NCBI RefSeq assembly: GCF_001633165.1
Contig: NZ_CP015418.1
Coordinates: 248,001-312,000, forward strand
Direction: 5' to 3'
DNA from: Rhodovulum sulfidophilum DSM 1374
GTDB taxonomy: Bacteria; Pseudomonadota; Alphaproteobacteria; Rhodobacterales; Rhodobacteraceae
Length of the DNA stretch: 64,000 nt
Position numbers and translations under genes: made by a program. Below are positions 1 to 14,423 of this stretch, in pieces (position 1 is the first letter of the stretch; each line of letters starts with the position of its first letter). A model generated the notes under the pieces. The model searched no databases. It was not told the origin of the DNA and saw only the letters and a list, made by a program, of their open reading frames with translations.

Positions 1-3
1 GCG

Positions 4-47
4 CGATTTTTCGCGGAAAAATCGTCACGAATTTTCCGCGAAAATTC
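4..47. promoter_or_regulatory. Tandem hairpins downstream of rpoB (presumed rpoB-rpoC spacer)
   Basis: Two perfect short stem-loops lie side by side just after the rpoB stop. The first pairs CGATTTTTC (4-12) with GAAAAATCG (16-24) around a GCG loop. The second pairs GAATTTTC (29-36) with GAAAATTC (40-47) around a CGC loop. The two are near-copies of each other. They lie where the rpoB-rpoC spacer is expected, but rpoC itself is outside the window. They could be an RNA-processing or pausing structure; the function is inference. Confidence 0.6.
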
Positions 48-55
48 ATTCTCCC

Positions 56-4192
<4,137 letters not shown>

Positions 4193-4325
4193 CTGTGGTC
4201 TCGCCTTTCGTCTGTCGCGGGCGCATCCACCGTCGGGCCCCGGTGGCGCGCCGCTCGCGATGAGGGGGGTAAGGTTCCATTCCTGCGGTCCGTCCCACCG
4301 GCCGCTCCCGAACCTCGAACCGCAC

Positions 4326-4361
4326 CTTGGAAAGGGCTTTAGAAAGCAAGCCCTTTCCAAG
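4326..4361 (-). promoter_or_regulatory. Perfect 14-bp stem-loop in the rplL-rpoB spacer
   Basis: CTTGGAAAGGGCTT (4326-4339) is perfectly complementary to AAGCCCTTTCCAAG (4348-4361) around an 8-base loop. It sits in the 249-bp gap between the rplL stop and the rpoB start. In enterobacteria the equivalent gap holds an attenuator and an RNase III site that set the ratio of ribosomal protein to polymerase synthesis. No run of T follows on the minus strand, so processing or partial attenuation is more likely than full termination. Confidence 0.7.
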
Positions 4362-4441
4362 ACAGGTTCGGCTGGGCCCGGACAAACCGCCGGACCCAGC
4401 CAACATTCTTCAGGTCACGGGCACATCGCCCGCGAGCCCGA

Positions 4442-4822
4442 TCACTTGAGCTCGACTTCGGCGCCAGCCGCTTCGAGTTTGCCTTTGATGTCCTCGGCTT
4501 CGGCCTTGTCGACGCCTTCCTTGACGGCCTTGCCGCCGGCCTCGACCAGGTCCTTGGCTTCTTTCAGGCCAAGACCGGTGATCGCGCGGACTTCCTTGAT
4601 GACGTTGATCTTGTTCGCGCCAGCCGATTTCAGGATGACGTCGAATTCGGTCTGCTCTTCGGCAGCGGCGGCTTCGCCACCGGCAGCCGGGCCGGCCATC
4701 ATCACGGCGCCGCCGGCGGCGGGCTCGATGCCGTATTCGTCTTTCAGGATGGTTTTCAGTTCCTGGGCCTCGAGAAGCGTGAGGTTCACGATCTCTTCGG
4801 CGAGTTTTTTCAGATCAGCCAT
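4442..4822 (-). CDS. rplL: 50S ribosomal protein L7/L12
   Basis: Stalk protein of the large ribosomal subunit, which recruits translation factors and binds L10 as dimers. The 126 residues have the L7/L12 layout: an N-terminal dimerisation helix pair ([20 protein letters not shown]), an Ala/Gly-rich hinge near residues 35-52, and a C-terminal domain with the factor-binding words [21 protein letters not shown]. It follows rplJ at about 70 bp and precedes rpoB after a long spacer with a strong stem-loop. Confidence 0.98.
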   Translation of the reverse strand: MADLKKLAEEIVNLTLLEAQELKTILKDEYGIEPAAGGAVMMAGPAAGGEAAAAEEQTEFDVILKSAGANKINVIKEVRAITGLGLKEAKDLVEAGGKAVKEGVDKAEAEDIKGKLEAAGAEVELK

Positions 4823-4894
4823 GTTCTGTTCCGTTCTTTCACATTGTCTGTTCCAACGCGAGGCATCTGCCCTTCACGCGGGATCACAAGTTGC

Positions 4895-5413
4895 TCAAGC
4901 GGCTTCCGCACGCTCCTCGATGGTCGAGAGGATGCTCGCGATGTTGGAAGCGGGCGCGCCAATCGCACCGGCGATGTTCGCGGCGGGTGCACCGATGCAG
5001 CCGGCGATCGAAGCGATAAGCTCCTCGCGCGACGGCATTTCGGACACTGCCTTGACACCGGCCCGGTCCAGGGCCGTCTCACCCATGGAGCCGCCGAGGA
5101 TCTCGAATTTCGAGTTGTCCTTGGCGAAACCTTCCGCGACCTTGGCAGCAGCCACGGGGTCCTCGGAATAGGTCAGAACGGTCATGCCCGTCAGAAGAGT
5201 GGCCAGGCTTGCGCAGGGCTTTCCTTCCAGGGCGATCTTGGCGAGCCTGTTCTTGGCGACGCGAACGGACCCACCCGCTTCGCGCATGCGTGCGCGCAGG
5301 TCCTGCATCTCGGCAACCGTGAGACCCGCGTAGTGGGCAACCACCACGACGCCAGAGCTTTCGAAGATCTGGCCGAGTTCCTCGACCACTTTCTCTTTCT
5401 GGGCTCTATCCAC
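4895..5413 (-). CDS. rplJ: 50S ribosomal protein L10
   Basis: Base of the ribosomal stalk; binds 23S rRNA and carries L7/L12 dimers on its C-terminal helix. The 172-residue length and the words [19 protein letters not shown] and FRVAKN-like [15 protein letters not shown] are typical. The start codon is GTG at 5413, preceded on the minus strand by the Shine-Dalgarno-like GGAGTG. A 265-bp leader separates it from rplA, as in operons where L10 represses its own translation. Confidence 0.97.
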   Translation of the reverse strand: MDRAQKEKVVEELGQIFESSGVVVVAHYAGLTVAEMQDLRARMREAGGSVRVAKNRLAKIALEGKPCASLATLLTGMTVLTYSEDPVAAAKVAEGFAKDNSKFEILGGSMGETALDRAGVKAVSEMPSREELIASIAGCIGAPAANIAGAIGAPASNIASILSTIEERAEAA

Positions 5414-5678
5414 AGTTTCACTCCAATTTGGGGGTTTCCCCCCGGCTCTAGATGTGCCGGCCTGCTTGCCGGCTTTCGGGTCCGTATGGGTCCCGAGGCC
5501 AGGATCGCCCGAGGGTTTCCCCGCGGAATTCTGTCTCGTTTCCCCATCTCGGGAAGGATATTAAGCGGGGACGGGCCCCGCACCCTCCGTCTCGGACAGG
5601 ACGGGGCGTTTCCGCCCCGCCATTCCCGGGCAAGAGTCCCGGAAACTTTCGCAAGGATAGGGGTTCACCTATCCCGGA
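5414..5678 (-). promoter_or_regulatory. rplA-rplJ spacer, candidate L10 leader with two hairpins
   Basis: This 265-bp non-coding stretch separates rplA from rplJ. Two clear hairpins are seen: GGATAGG/CCTATCC (5655-5661 with 5668-5674) directly after the rplA stop, and CGGGGCG/CGCCCCG (5602-5608 with 5613-5619). In many bacteria the mRNA here folds into the binding site for the L10-(L12)4 complex, giving feedback control of rplJL. I cannot identify the specific L10-binding kink-turn by eye, so the assignment rests on position and fold. Confidence 0.45.
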
Positions 5679-6377
5679 TCAATTCCCAGTTGCCGAGGTC
5701 ACGTCGATCGACACGCCCGGGCCCATGGTCGAGCTGAGGCTCACCTTCTTCATGTAGGTGCCCTTGGCGCCGGCCGGCTTGGCCTTGACCACGGCATCGA
5801 TGAAGGCGCGCACGTTCTCGGCCAGCTTGGCGGCATCGAACGAGGTCTTGCCGACGCCGGCATGGATCACGCCCGCCTTCTCGACCCGGAACTGGACCTC
5901 ACCGCCCTTGGCAGCCTGCACCGCCGAGGTGACATCCATCGTCACGGTCCCGACCTTGGGGTTCGGCATCAGGTTGCGGGGCCCCAGGATCTTGCCCAGA
6001 CGGCCGACGATCGGCATCATGTCCGGGGTCGCGATGCAACGATCGAACTCGATCGCACCGCCCTGGATGGTCTCCATCAGATCCTCTGCGCCGACGATAT
6101 CGGCTCCGGCCGCCTGGGCGTCATCGGCCTTGGCGCCGCGGGCGAAGACCGCCACGCGCACGGTCTTGCCGGTGCCGTTCGGCAGGGTGACGACGCCACG
6201 CACCATCTGGTCGGCATGGCGCGGATCGACGCCGAGATTCAGCGCGATTTCCAGCGTCTCGTCGAACTTGGCCGAGGCGTTTTCCTTGACGAGGCTCACC
6301 GCCTCCTCGACCGACAGGTTGTCCTTGCCGGCAAAGGCTTCCCGCGCGGCGCGGACACGTTTCCCATGTTTCGCCAT
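5679..6377 (-). CDS. rplA: 50S ribosomal protein L1
   Basis: Large-subunit L1 stalk protein, which interacts with E-site tRNA. The 232 residues start [15 protein letters not shown] and contain the typical segments [33 protein letters not shown] and [21 protein letters not shown]. The stop precedes a long leader; the start lies 5 bp after the rplK stop, so the two genes are surely co-transcribed. Confidence 0.98.
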   Translation of the reverse strand: MAKHGKRVRAAREAFAGKDNLSVEEAVSLVKENASAKFDETLEIALNLGVDPRHADQMVRGVVTLPNGTGKTVRVAVFARGAKADDAQAAGADIVGAEDLMETIQGGAIEFDRCIATPDMMPIVGRLGKILGPRNLMPNPKVGTVTMDVTSAVQAAKGGEVQFRVEKAGVIHAGVGKTSFDAAKLAENVRAFIDAVVKAKPAGAKGTYMKKVSLSSTMGPGVSIDVTSATGN

Positions 6378-6382
6378 TGCGC

Positions 6383-6835
6383 TTACCCCTTAACCTCGAT
6401 GCCCATCGAGCGGGCCGACCCCAGGATGATCTGCATCGCGCCCTCGACGTCACTGGCGTTCAGATCCTTCATCTTCGCTTCGGCGATCTCGCGCACCTGG
6501 GCAACGGTCACGGTGCCGGCGGTCTCGCGACCCGGCTTTTCCGAGCCCTTCGGACGGTTCCGTTTGCCGATCGGCTTCAGGCCTGCCGCCTTCTTGAGGT
6601 AGTAAGACGCCGGCGGCGTCTTGATGTCCATCGAGAAGGACTTGTCCTGGTAGTAGGTGATGACCGTCGGGCACGGCGCACCGGGCTCCATGTCCTGGGT
6701 CTTGGCGTTGAACGCCTTGCAGAATTCCATGATGTTGATGCCGCGCTGACCGAGCGCGGGACCGACTGGCGGCGACGGGTTCGCCTGACCCGCCTTCACC
6801 TGAAGCTTGAGCTTCCCGATTACCTTCTTGGCCAT
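6383..6835 (-). CDS. rplK: 50S ribosomal protein L11
   Basis: L11 binds the GTPase-associated region of 23S rRNA. The 150 residues hold the N-terminal proline-rich lobe ([20 protein letters not shown]) and the C-terminal RNA-binding domain ending [11 protein letters not shown]. An upstream in-frame ATG exists, but [17 protein letters not shown] is the conserved start and has GGAAGGAG just upstream. First gene of the rplKA pair, downstream of nusG. Confidence 0.98.
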   Translation of the reverse strand: MAKKVIGKLKLQVKAGQANPSPPVGPALGQRGINIMEFCKAFNAKTQDMEPGAPCPTVITYYQDKSFSMDIKTPPASYYLKKAAGLKPIGKRNRPKGSEKPGRETAGTVTVAQVREIAEAKMKDLNASDVEGAMQIILGSARSMGIEVKG

Positions 6836-6941
6836 CTGGCCATCTCCTTCCATTCACCGCGCCGGGCCCCTCGCGAGGGCGGCGCTTCGGTTTAGTGGTC
6901 CGGTCCGCGGGCGCGCCCGCTCGCCTCCCACAGGATCCGCG

Positions 6942-7478
6942 TCAGAGCTGCCCCTTGGACACCTGCGCGAATTCCAGCTCGACCGGGGTGGCCCGGCCGA
7001 AGATCGACACCGTCACCTTCAGGCGCTGGTTGTCTTCGTCCACTTCCTCGACCATGCCCGCGAAGCCCTCGAAGGGCCCGTCGGTCACGCTCACATTCTC
7101 GCCGATCTCGAAGGTGATCAGCGAACGCGGCTGCGCCTCGCCTTCCTCGGCCCGGTTGAGAACCTGGTTCACTTCCTCGTCGCGCATCGGCATCGGCTTG
7201 CCCTGCGGCCCGAGGAACCCGGTCACCCGGTTGATCTGCGTGACGAGGTGATAGCCGCGGTCGGTCATCTCCATGCGCACCAGCACATAGCCGGGCATGA
7301 AGCGCCGTTCGCTCGTCACCTTCTTGCCGCGCCGGATCTCGATGACCTCTTCGGTCGGCACCAGGACTTCCTCGATCTCGTCCTCGAGACCCGCATCCGC
7401 CACGGCTTGCTTGATCTGTTCGGCAACCTTCTTCTCGAAGTTCGAGAGAACGCTTACCGAATACCACCGCTTCGCCAT
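6942..7478 (-). CDS. nusG: Transcription termination/antitermination protein NusG
   Basis: Binds RNA polymerase and links it to Rho or to ribosomal protein S10. The 178 residues show the NGN domain (RWYSVSVLSNFEKKVAEQI, RRFMPGYVLVRMEM, VTGFLGPQGKPMP) and the C-terminal KOW domain (VSVTDGPFEGFAGMVEEVD). Start MAKRWYSV at 7478 is chosen over an upstream in-frame codon because it matches the family N-terminus; GAGGTAAC precedes it. It lies between secE and rplK, its usual place. Confidence 0.97.
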   Translation of the reverse strand: MAKRWYSVSVLSNFEKKVAEQIKQAVADAGLEDEIEEVLVPTEEVIEIRRGKKVTSERRFMPGYVLVRMEMTDRGYHLVTQINRVTGFLGPQGKPMPMRDEEVNQVLNRAEEGEAQPRSLITFEIGENVSVTDGPFEGFAGMVEEVDEDNQRLKVTVSIFGRATPVELEFAQVSKGQL

Positions 7479-7651
7479 GTTGCCCGTTACCTCGTGTCCG
7501 TCGGCCATTCAGGCCGCGCTGATCCTGCGTTGTCCGGAATAAAAAACAGCGCGCAACCCGAATCGATGCACGCCGACGCCCGGAAAAGTGCGTAGGCCTT
7601 ACCGCCCCAGCCGTCCGGTTTCAAGCCCGGGGCGCAGTAACAGATCCGGCC

Positions 7652-7843
7652 TCAGCCGAAAAACGCAAGCAGAGCCTGCAGCCCGACCCTGATCAGCGAG
7701 TCGACGAGGAAGAAGAAGACCGCCGTCAATGACGCCATCACGAAAACCATGATCGTGGTCAGGAATACCTCGCGCCGGGTCGGCCAGACCACCTTGGAGA
7801 TTTCCGAGCGGGTCTGCTGAATGAACTGAAGGGGGTTCGCCAT
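7652..7843 (-). CDS. secE: Preprotein translocase subunit SecE
   Basis: Small essential membrane subunit of the SecYEG channel. The 63 residues match the short single-span SecE form: an amphipathic N-terminal part with the conserved SKVVWPTRREVFLTT motif followed by one transmembrane helix (MVFVMASLTAVFFFLVDSLI). It is followed by nusG after 173 bp and preceded by the tRNA-Trp gene, the standard alphaproteobacterial order. Confidence 0.96.
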   Translation of the reverse strand: MANPLQFIQQTRSEISKVVWPTRREVFLTTIMVFVMASLTAVFFFLVDSLIRVGLQALLAFFG

Positions 7844-8310
7844 GGGCCTGCGGGGTCCGTTATGCCTGTCAACCGGGCCGAGATACGCGCTTGGGCATCG
7901 GTTTGCAAGGGCAGCACCGGACCCTTCGGCCCATACCGACGCGCTGCCTGCCCCTCGCCATCACCGACGGGGCGCATCCGGGGCCCAGACTACAATTCGT
8001 GACCGCCCCGCCCTGCCCTGCCCTGCCCGGGAATTCGCATGACGGTTTCGGAAAGGCACGCCATCCCTCCAGGGCGCCCGGGGAACCGGTTCGCAGGCCG
8101 GGCGCATATCGTGATGCCGGTGACGATCCCTGCCGAATTGGCCAAGGCCGGATCCGTCGGCGCCCGCGCCACACCCGCCCCCTTCTGGCCATCGGGCCCG
8201 ATCGCGGACCAGCCCTGACGATCACAGCACCGACACGCCCCCAACCATTCGGCAATGGCTGGGCACAGCTCACGGGCAAACGCCATTTGACGAAATATCT
8301 GGAAGCGGCC
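7844..8310. other. Spacer between tRNA-Trp and secE, no gene recognised
   Basis: This 467-bp spacer should hold the secE promoter and leader. Several open frames cross it on both strands, including a 59-codon one starting at 8039, but none resembles a known protein. A short run of CCCTG units occurs near 8008-8026. No convincing promoter boxes could be assigned by eye. Confidence 0.5.
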
Positions 8311-8386
8311 TGGCAGGGGCGGAGGGGCTCGAACCCCCGACCCTCGGTTTTGGAGACCGATGCTCTACCAACTGAGCTACACCCCT
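8311..8386 (-). tRNA. tRNA-Trp (anticodon CCA)
   Basis: A complete cloverleaf can be folded on the minus strand. The acceptor stem pairs AGGGGTG (5' end at 8386) with CGCCCCT (8321-8315), followed by discriminator G and an encoded CCA (8313-8311). The D-arm has GCTCAGTTGGTAGAGC, the anticodon stem TCGGT/ACCGA encloses loop CTCCAAA with anticodon CCA, and the T-arm has GGGGGTTCGAGCCCC. Its place upstream of secE is usual for this class. Confidence 0.98.
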
Positions 8387-8633
8387 AGGCCGTGCGCCCG
8401 ATTAAGATATGCGGCAGCGGGAATCAAGAGCGCTTTTCGCACCGGGCGCCGGTTTCGCGAAAGCGCCGCAGCCGATTGTCCGGCAAACCGGCCCTCCCCG
8501 CCGGTTGCACTTCCGGACGCCAGTCGCGCAAGCGGACGCCGCAGCGGCATCGCAGGACCTTCCGGCCCTAGCCCCGGATAGCGCAGCCAGTTCCGTCTTA
8601 CCTTGCCGAAGCCGGATTTGACCACGCCGCCGC

Positions 8634-9233
8634 TCAGGTTCCGAAACCGAGCACGGGATAAAGCGACGTCACCAGCAAAGCCGCCATGGTGAAGTTGAAG
8701 ATCCTGAGCCGGGTGGCGTTCGACAGCCATTGACGGACCACGGTCCCGAGCCACGCCCAGACCGAGATCGCCGGGAAGCAGACCAGCGTGAACGCAGCAG
8801 CCACGATGGCGACCGACAGAAGCGAGCGGTCGGGCGCATAGAGCGTGACGGCAGACAGGCACATGGCCCAGGCCTTGGGGTTCACCCACTGGAAAGTGGC
8901 CGCCTGCAGAAAGGTCATCGGACGGCTGTCCGCGTCCCGCTCCTCCAGCGGAGCGGTCGTCGCGATCCTGAATGCCAGCCAGAGCAGGTAGCCGACGGAA
9001 ATGACCTTCAGCACCAGGTTCAGCGCAGGCACCGCGTCGAACAGCGCCATCAGCCCCGTCCCCACGAGGAGAGCCATGACCGACATGCCTCCGACGATCC
9101 CCATCATATGCGGCAGGGTCCGCCGAAACCCGAAATTCGCACCGGACGCCATCAGCATGAGGTTGTTCGGCCCCGGCGTGACGGTCGTGACGAATGCGAA
9201 GCCCAGAAGGGCGCTCAGGATAGCGAAGCTCAT
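8634..9233 (-). CDS. LysE/RhtB-family amino acid exporter
   Basis: Inner-membrane exporter of the LysE superfamily (lysine/threonine/homoserine type). The 199 residues hold about six hydrophobic segments and the family motif VTPGPNNLMLMASG near residue 17. The ATG at 9233 is chosen because GGAGGT lies 7 bases upstream on the minus strand; two earlier in-frame codons lack this. It is divergent from an Lrp-type regulator 106 bp away, a common pairing in which the regulator senses the exported amino acid. The exact substrate cannot be told. Confidence 0.88.
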   Translation of the reverse strand: MSFAILSALLGFAFVTTVTPGPNNLMLMASGANFGFRRTLPHMMGIVGGMSVMALLVGTGLMALFDAVPALNLVLKVISVGYLLWLAFRIATTAPLEERDADSRPMTFLQAATFQWVNPKAWAMCLSAVTLYAPDRSLLSVAIVAAAFTLVCFPAISVWAWLGTVVRQWLSNATRLRIFNFTMAALLVTSLYPVLGFGT

Positions 9234-9339
9234 CGCCCGTACCTCCGACATTGCTGGCGCGCAACAATATCGAGAACAGGCCGCAACATGTCGCCTGATA
9301 TTCCAGCCGAGGACATGAACACACAATTATTGACGCCCC

Positions 9340-9786
9340 ATGGACGCCAAAGATCATAAGATATTGCGCGAGCTGCGACGCGACGGCCGGATCAGCAATG
9401 TCGCCTTGGCTGAACGTGTCAGCCTGTCTTCCTCGGCCTGCCTGAGACGGGTTCAAGAGCTGGAGCGAACCGGAGTGATCCTGGGCTACAGGGTCGTGAC
9501 CAGCCCCGAGCGCATGGGCCGCGGGTTTGCCGCCCATGTCATGGTCGGCCTCTCCTCCCATACAAAGGCGGCCCAGGAGCGGTTCGAGCGCGCCATGGCC
9601 GTCGCGCCCGAAGTCGTCGAGTGCCATAACATCGCCGGGGCCTTCGAGTATCTGTTGCGCGTCGAGAGCGCCGATCTCTCGGAATACAAGCGCTTCCACA
9701 CGGAGGTGCTGGGCACGCAATCGCACGTCAATGCAATCACGTCCTGCATCGTGATGGAAACCCCCAAGGACGAGCGCGCCACATGA
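9340..9786 (+). CDS. Lrp/AsnC-family transcriptional regulator
   Basis: Feast/famine-type DNA-binding regulator of 148 residues. The N-terminal winged helix-turn-helix is plain (DAKDHKILRELRRDGRISNVALAERVSLSSSACLRRVQELERTGVI), followed by the RAM ligand-binding and oligomerisation domain (residues about 65-145). It faces the LysE-type exporter and probably controls it from the shared spacer; effector likely an amino acid (inference from family and layout). Confidence 0.93.
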   Translation: MDAKDHKILRELRRDGRISNVALAERVSLSSSACLRRVQELERTGVILGYRVVTSPERMGRGFAAHVMVGLSSHTKAAQERFERAMAVAPEVVECHNIAGAFEYLLRVESADLSEYKRFHTEVLGTQSHVNAITSCIVMETPKDERAT

Positions 9787-9956
9787 TTTGAACAGCGCGT
9801 CGGCCGCAGAGCCGCATCCAGCGCCGCTGCAAGGCTCGGTCCGGGCCTCTTCCGCTGTTCGCTGCATTCTCGTCCGCGAGCGGGCAGAACTCCGCCTTCC
9901 GGAGGGGACGAACCGAGCCCCGGCCATGTCGGCGCAGATCGACTGCTGCCCGCATG

Positions 9957-9983
9957 AAAAAGGGCCGCCCCGAAGGGCGGCCC
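9957..9983 (-). terminator. Rho-independent terminator of tuf
   Basis: On the minus strand, after the tuf stop, GGGCCGCCC pairs with GGGCGGCCC around a TTCG tetraloop (9962-9983) and is followed by five T (9957-9961). This is a textbook intrinsic terminator. Confidence 0.93.
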
Positions 9984-10007
9984 CGGCTCGCGCTCAGGCG
10001 AGACAGA

Positions 10008-11183
<1,176 letters not shown>

Positions 11184-11271
11184 CTTGGGCGCCTCATGGA
11201 TTAGGGGGCCGCCTCCTGGCCCGATTCAACACCGCGGGCTCTCTAGTCGCTGGCCCGCCGGAAATCAAGCG

Positions 11272-11997
11272 TCAGTTCGCCCGCGAGGGGGCCTCGTCAG
11301 GCTTTGCCGGGCTTGGCCCGGGCGGGGCATCGAGGGGGTCATCGAGAGGGGTCGTGACGACCTCCGCACCAGGAACGGACGCCGGGGCGGAGGCCTCATC
11401 CGAGGCCGTTCCGGCCATAGCGTCGAGCGGCGGGACGGTATCGGGATCGTAATGCAGCCATTCCTCGCGATGCTCGACCAGCCAGCGTTCGATCCGCTTG
11501 GCCGCGTTTCGCGCCAGCGCGCGCATCTGCTCGTCCTTCGTGCGGATCAGCCCGGTCCCGACCAGGGTGGCGCCGTTCAGCCCCTCGCCGACCGACAGCT
11601 GTTCGGACTCGGCATTGAGCTTCTTGCCCGCCGCGTCGTCCCAGAGATTGGCCGACAGCACCAGCATCGATTTCGGCGCCAGGATCACCGGCACCCCCGG
11701 CACGGCCAGCGCGTAACCGTCGACGGCAATCCCGAAATGGTAGATCCTGTCGCCGTCATAGCGACTGAAACGGCGCTGCAGCTCTTCCTTCAGCACCGCC
11801 TCCCACTCTTCCGCCGTCGCCTGGCGCGAGGGTGGAATGTCCTTGGCGTTCTTCGCGACGACGATGGTGTAGCCCAGCCGGAAGTCACCCAGCGGCACCG
11901 GCGGCTCGTCCAGATCGTCCTTGCCGGCACAGCCGGCGACAAGCGCCAGACCGGCGACGAACAGGAGGAGCCGGAGGGTCGTGAACAGGCCGCGCAT
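11272..11997 (-). CDS. Putative lipoprotein of unknown function
   Basis: A 241-residue predicted lipoprotein: MRGLFTTLRLLLFVAGLALV then the lipobox ALVAGC, with the lipidated Cys near residue 23. The mature part has a mixed alpha/beta middle (words YHFGIAVDGYALAVPGVPV, LSVGEGLNGATLVGTGLIRT) and a low-complexity Pro/Ala-rich tail. Not recognised as a named family. ATG at 11997 is chosen because GAGGA precedes it; an in-frame TTG lies 12 bases upstream. It follows parC by 69 bp on the same strand and may be co-transcribed. Confidence 0.8.
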   Translation of the reverse strand: MRGLFTTLRLLLFVAGLALVAGCAGKDDLDEPPVPLGDFRLGYTIVVAKNAKDIPPSRQATAEEWEAVLKEELQRRFSRYDGDRIYHFGIAVDGYALAVPGVPVILAPKSMLVLSANLWDDAAGKKLNAESEQLSVGEGLNGATLVGTGLIRTKDEQMRALARNAAKRIERWLVEHREEWLHYDPDTVPPLDAMAGTASDEASAPASVPGAEVVTTPLDDPLDAPPGPSPAKPDEAPSRAN

Positions 11998-12066
11998 GTG
12001 GGTCCTCAAGATATGGTATGGTCCTCAGGGGATACCCCGACGAGGGCACTCACGCAACGCCCGCAC

Positions 12067-14370
12067 TCAGGTGAAGCGGTTGTCTCTGGGGAAGCCGCGC
12101 GGGGCCATCCGGCCACTGCCCGCGCGCTTGCCCAGCCAGTCGGTCAGGTCGGTCTCGGTGCGGGTCCGCCCGGCAGGATCGTGCCAGCTGAGCCCGTCGG
12201 CCAGGGTGAAGGTGGTGGCATCCGCAAGCCCGCCATCCTTGTATTTCTGCAGCCGCACGCCCTTGCCGCGCCCCATCTCGGGCAGCTCCTCCAGCGGGAA
12301 GACCAGCACCTTGCGGTTCTGCCCGACACAGGCGACGTGATCGCCATGCACCGGCACGCAGACCCGCGCCACGGCAGGTGCCCTGACATTCAGCGCCTGC
12401 TTGCCCGCCCGGGTCTGGGCCAGCACATCGTCGCCGGCCACCAGGAAGCCGTCGCCCGCACTGGAGGCCACCAACAGCTTTTCGCCGGGGCGGTGGATGA
12501 ACAGCGCGACGATCTCGCTTTCATTCGGCAGGTCGACCATCAGCCGGACCGGCTCGCCCATGCCGCGCCCGCCCGGAAGCTGCACCACGGGCAAGGTGTA
12601 GAACCGCCCATTGGCCCCGAACAGGATCAGCTTGTCGGTGGTCTCGGCCTGGATCAGGAAGCGACCCTCGTCGCCATCCTTGAACTTCAGCGCGGACCCG
12701 TCGGCCAGATGGCCTTTCATCGCCCGGATCCAGCCCATCTTCGAGCAGACCACCGTCACCGGCTCGCGCTCGATCATCGCCTCGATCGGCACTTCGGCCA
12801 CCTCGGCGGCCTCGGCAAACACGGTCCGCCGCGCCCCGCCCGGCGCCCTGGCACCGAAGTTCTTGCGCACCTCGCGCAGCTCTTCGGCGATCCGCTTCCA
12901 CTGGATCTCCTCCTGCCCCAGCAGCTCGAGCAGCCCCGCGCGCTCCTCGGTCAGCCGGTCGCGCTCGGCGGTCAGCTCTATCTCCTCGAGCCTGCGCAGC
13001 GAGCGCAGCCGCATGTTGAGGATCGCCTCGGCCTGCACCTCGGTCAGGCCCCCGGGGCCCGCGGCGGGCAGCGGCGAGACATAGTCGCGCTCGGACATCG
13101 CCCTGGCATGGGGCCGCGTCCAGTCCTCGGCCATCAGCGCGGCCTTGGGGTCGTCGTCATAGCGGATGATGTCGATCACCCGGTCAAGGTTGAGGAAGGC
13201 GATCAGCAGGCCGGCCAGCACCTCGAGCCGGTGGTCGATCTTGTCGAGCCGGTGCTGCGAGCGCCGGATCAGCACCTCGCGCCGGTGATCGAGGAAGGCG
13301 CGCAGCACCTCCTTGAGCGAACAGACCTTGGGCGTGCGGCCGTCAATCAGCACGTTCATGTTCAGGCTGAACCGGATCTCGAGATCGGAATTCCGGAACA
13401 GCGTGCTCATCAGCACTTCGGGATCGACATTGCGAGAGCGGGGCTCCAGCACCAGCCGCACATCCTCGGCGCTCTCGTCGCGGACATCGGCGAGGATCGG
13501 GATCTTCTTGGTCTGGATCAGGTCGGCAATGCGCTCGATCAGCTTCGACTTCTGCACCTGATAGGGGATCTCGGTGACCACCACCTGCCACTGGCCGCGG
13601 CCCAGATCCTCGATTTCCCAGCGGGCACGCAGCCGGAAGCTGCCGCGTCCGGTGCGATAGGCCTGGGCGATGCTGTCCTTCGGCTCGACGATGACGCCGC
13701 CGGTCGGGAAATCGGGCCCCGGCACATATTGCAGCAGGGTGTCGTCCTGGGCGTCGGGGGCCTTGATCAGGTGCAGGCAGGCACCGACCAGATCGTCGAT
13801 GTTATGCGGCGGGATATTCGTCGCCATGCCGACCGCGATGCCGCTCGACCCGTTCGCCAGAAGGTTCGGGAAGGCCGCGGGCAGCACCGCGGGCTCTTCG
13901 AGGGTGCCGTCGTAATTGGGCCGGAAATCGACCGCGTTTTCCGACAGCCCCTCCATCAGGGCCTCGGCGGCGGCGGTCAGGCGGGCCTCGGTATAGCGGC
14001 TGGCGGCGGGGTTGTCGCCGTCGATATTGCCGAAGTTCCCCTGCCCGTCGACCAGCGGGTAACGGACGTTGAAATCCTGCGCCAGACGCGCCATCGCATC
14101 GTAGATCGCGGCATCGCCATGGGGGTGATAGTTGCCCATCACGTCGCCCGAGATCTTGGCCGATTTCCGGAAGCCCCCGGTCGCGGTCAGCTTGAGTTCA
14201 CGCATCGCGAACAGGATGCGCCGGTGCACGGGCTTCATCCCGTCCCGGGCATCGGGCAGCGCCCGGTCCATGATCGTGGACAGCGCATAGGTCAGGTACC
14301 GTTCGCCGATGGCGCGGCGCAGCGGTTCGGACAGGGCGTCGTGCTTGGGATCTTCGGTGGCGTCGGACAT
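12067..14370 (-). CDS. parC: DNA topoisomerase IV subunit A
   Basis: Decatenating type II topoisomerase subunit. The 767-residue length and the short C-terminal beta-pinwheel (no GyrA-box typical of gyrase) favour ParC over GyrA. The breakage-reunion domain is clear: [38 protein letters not shown], and the catalytic tyrosine in [10 protein letters not shown] (Tyr126). Start [20 protein letters not shown] is used; the frame is open 18 codons upstream but would overlap the divergent SDR promoter. ParE is not in the window. Confidence 0.94.
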   Translation of the reverse strand: MSDATEDPKHDALSEPLRRAIGERYLTYALSTIMDRALPDARDGMKPVHRRILFAMRELKLTATGGFRKSAKISGDVMGNYHPHGDAAIYDAMARLAQDFNVRYPLVDGQGNFGNIDGDNPAASRYTEARLTAAAEALMEGLSENAVDFRPNYDGTLEEPAVLPAAFPNLLANGSSGIAVGMATNIPPHNIDDLVGACLHLIKAPDAQDDTLLQYVPGPDFPTGGVIVEPKDSIAQAYRTGRGSFRLRARWEIEDLGRGQWQVVVTEIPYQVQKSKLIERIADLIQTKKIPILADVRDESAEDVRLVLEPRSRNVDPEVLMSTLFRNSDLEIRFSLNMNVLIDGRTPKVCSLKEVLRAFLDHRREVLIRRSQHRLDKIDHRLEVLAGLLIAFLNLDRVIDIIRYDDDPKAALMAEDWTRPHARAMSERDYVSPLPAAGPGGLTEVQAEAILNMRLRSLRRLEEIELTAERDRLTEERAGLLELLGQEEIQWKRIAEELREVRKNFGARAPGGARRTVFAEAAEVAEVPIEAMIEREPVTVVCSKMGWIRAMKGHLADGSALKFKDGDEGRFLIQAETTDKLILFGANGRFYTLPVVQLPGGRGMGEPVRLMVDLPNESEIVALFIHRPGEKLLVASSAGDGFLVAGDDVLAQTRAGKQALNVRAPAVARVCVPVHGDHVACVGQNRKVLVFPLEELPEMGRGKGVRLQKYKDGGLADATTFTLADGLSWHDPAGRTRTETDLTDWLGKRAGSGRMAPRGFPRDNRFT

Positions 14371-14423
14371 GGCGGGTGTGTAAAGCGGAGCCCGGAAAGG
14401 GTCCAGAGGCGAGTGCGCGGGCA

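Noticed and set aside
8039..8218. 59-codon frame in the tRNA-Trp/secE spacer
   Set aside because: No ribosome-binding site or similarity that I can see; kept only as part of the spacer description.
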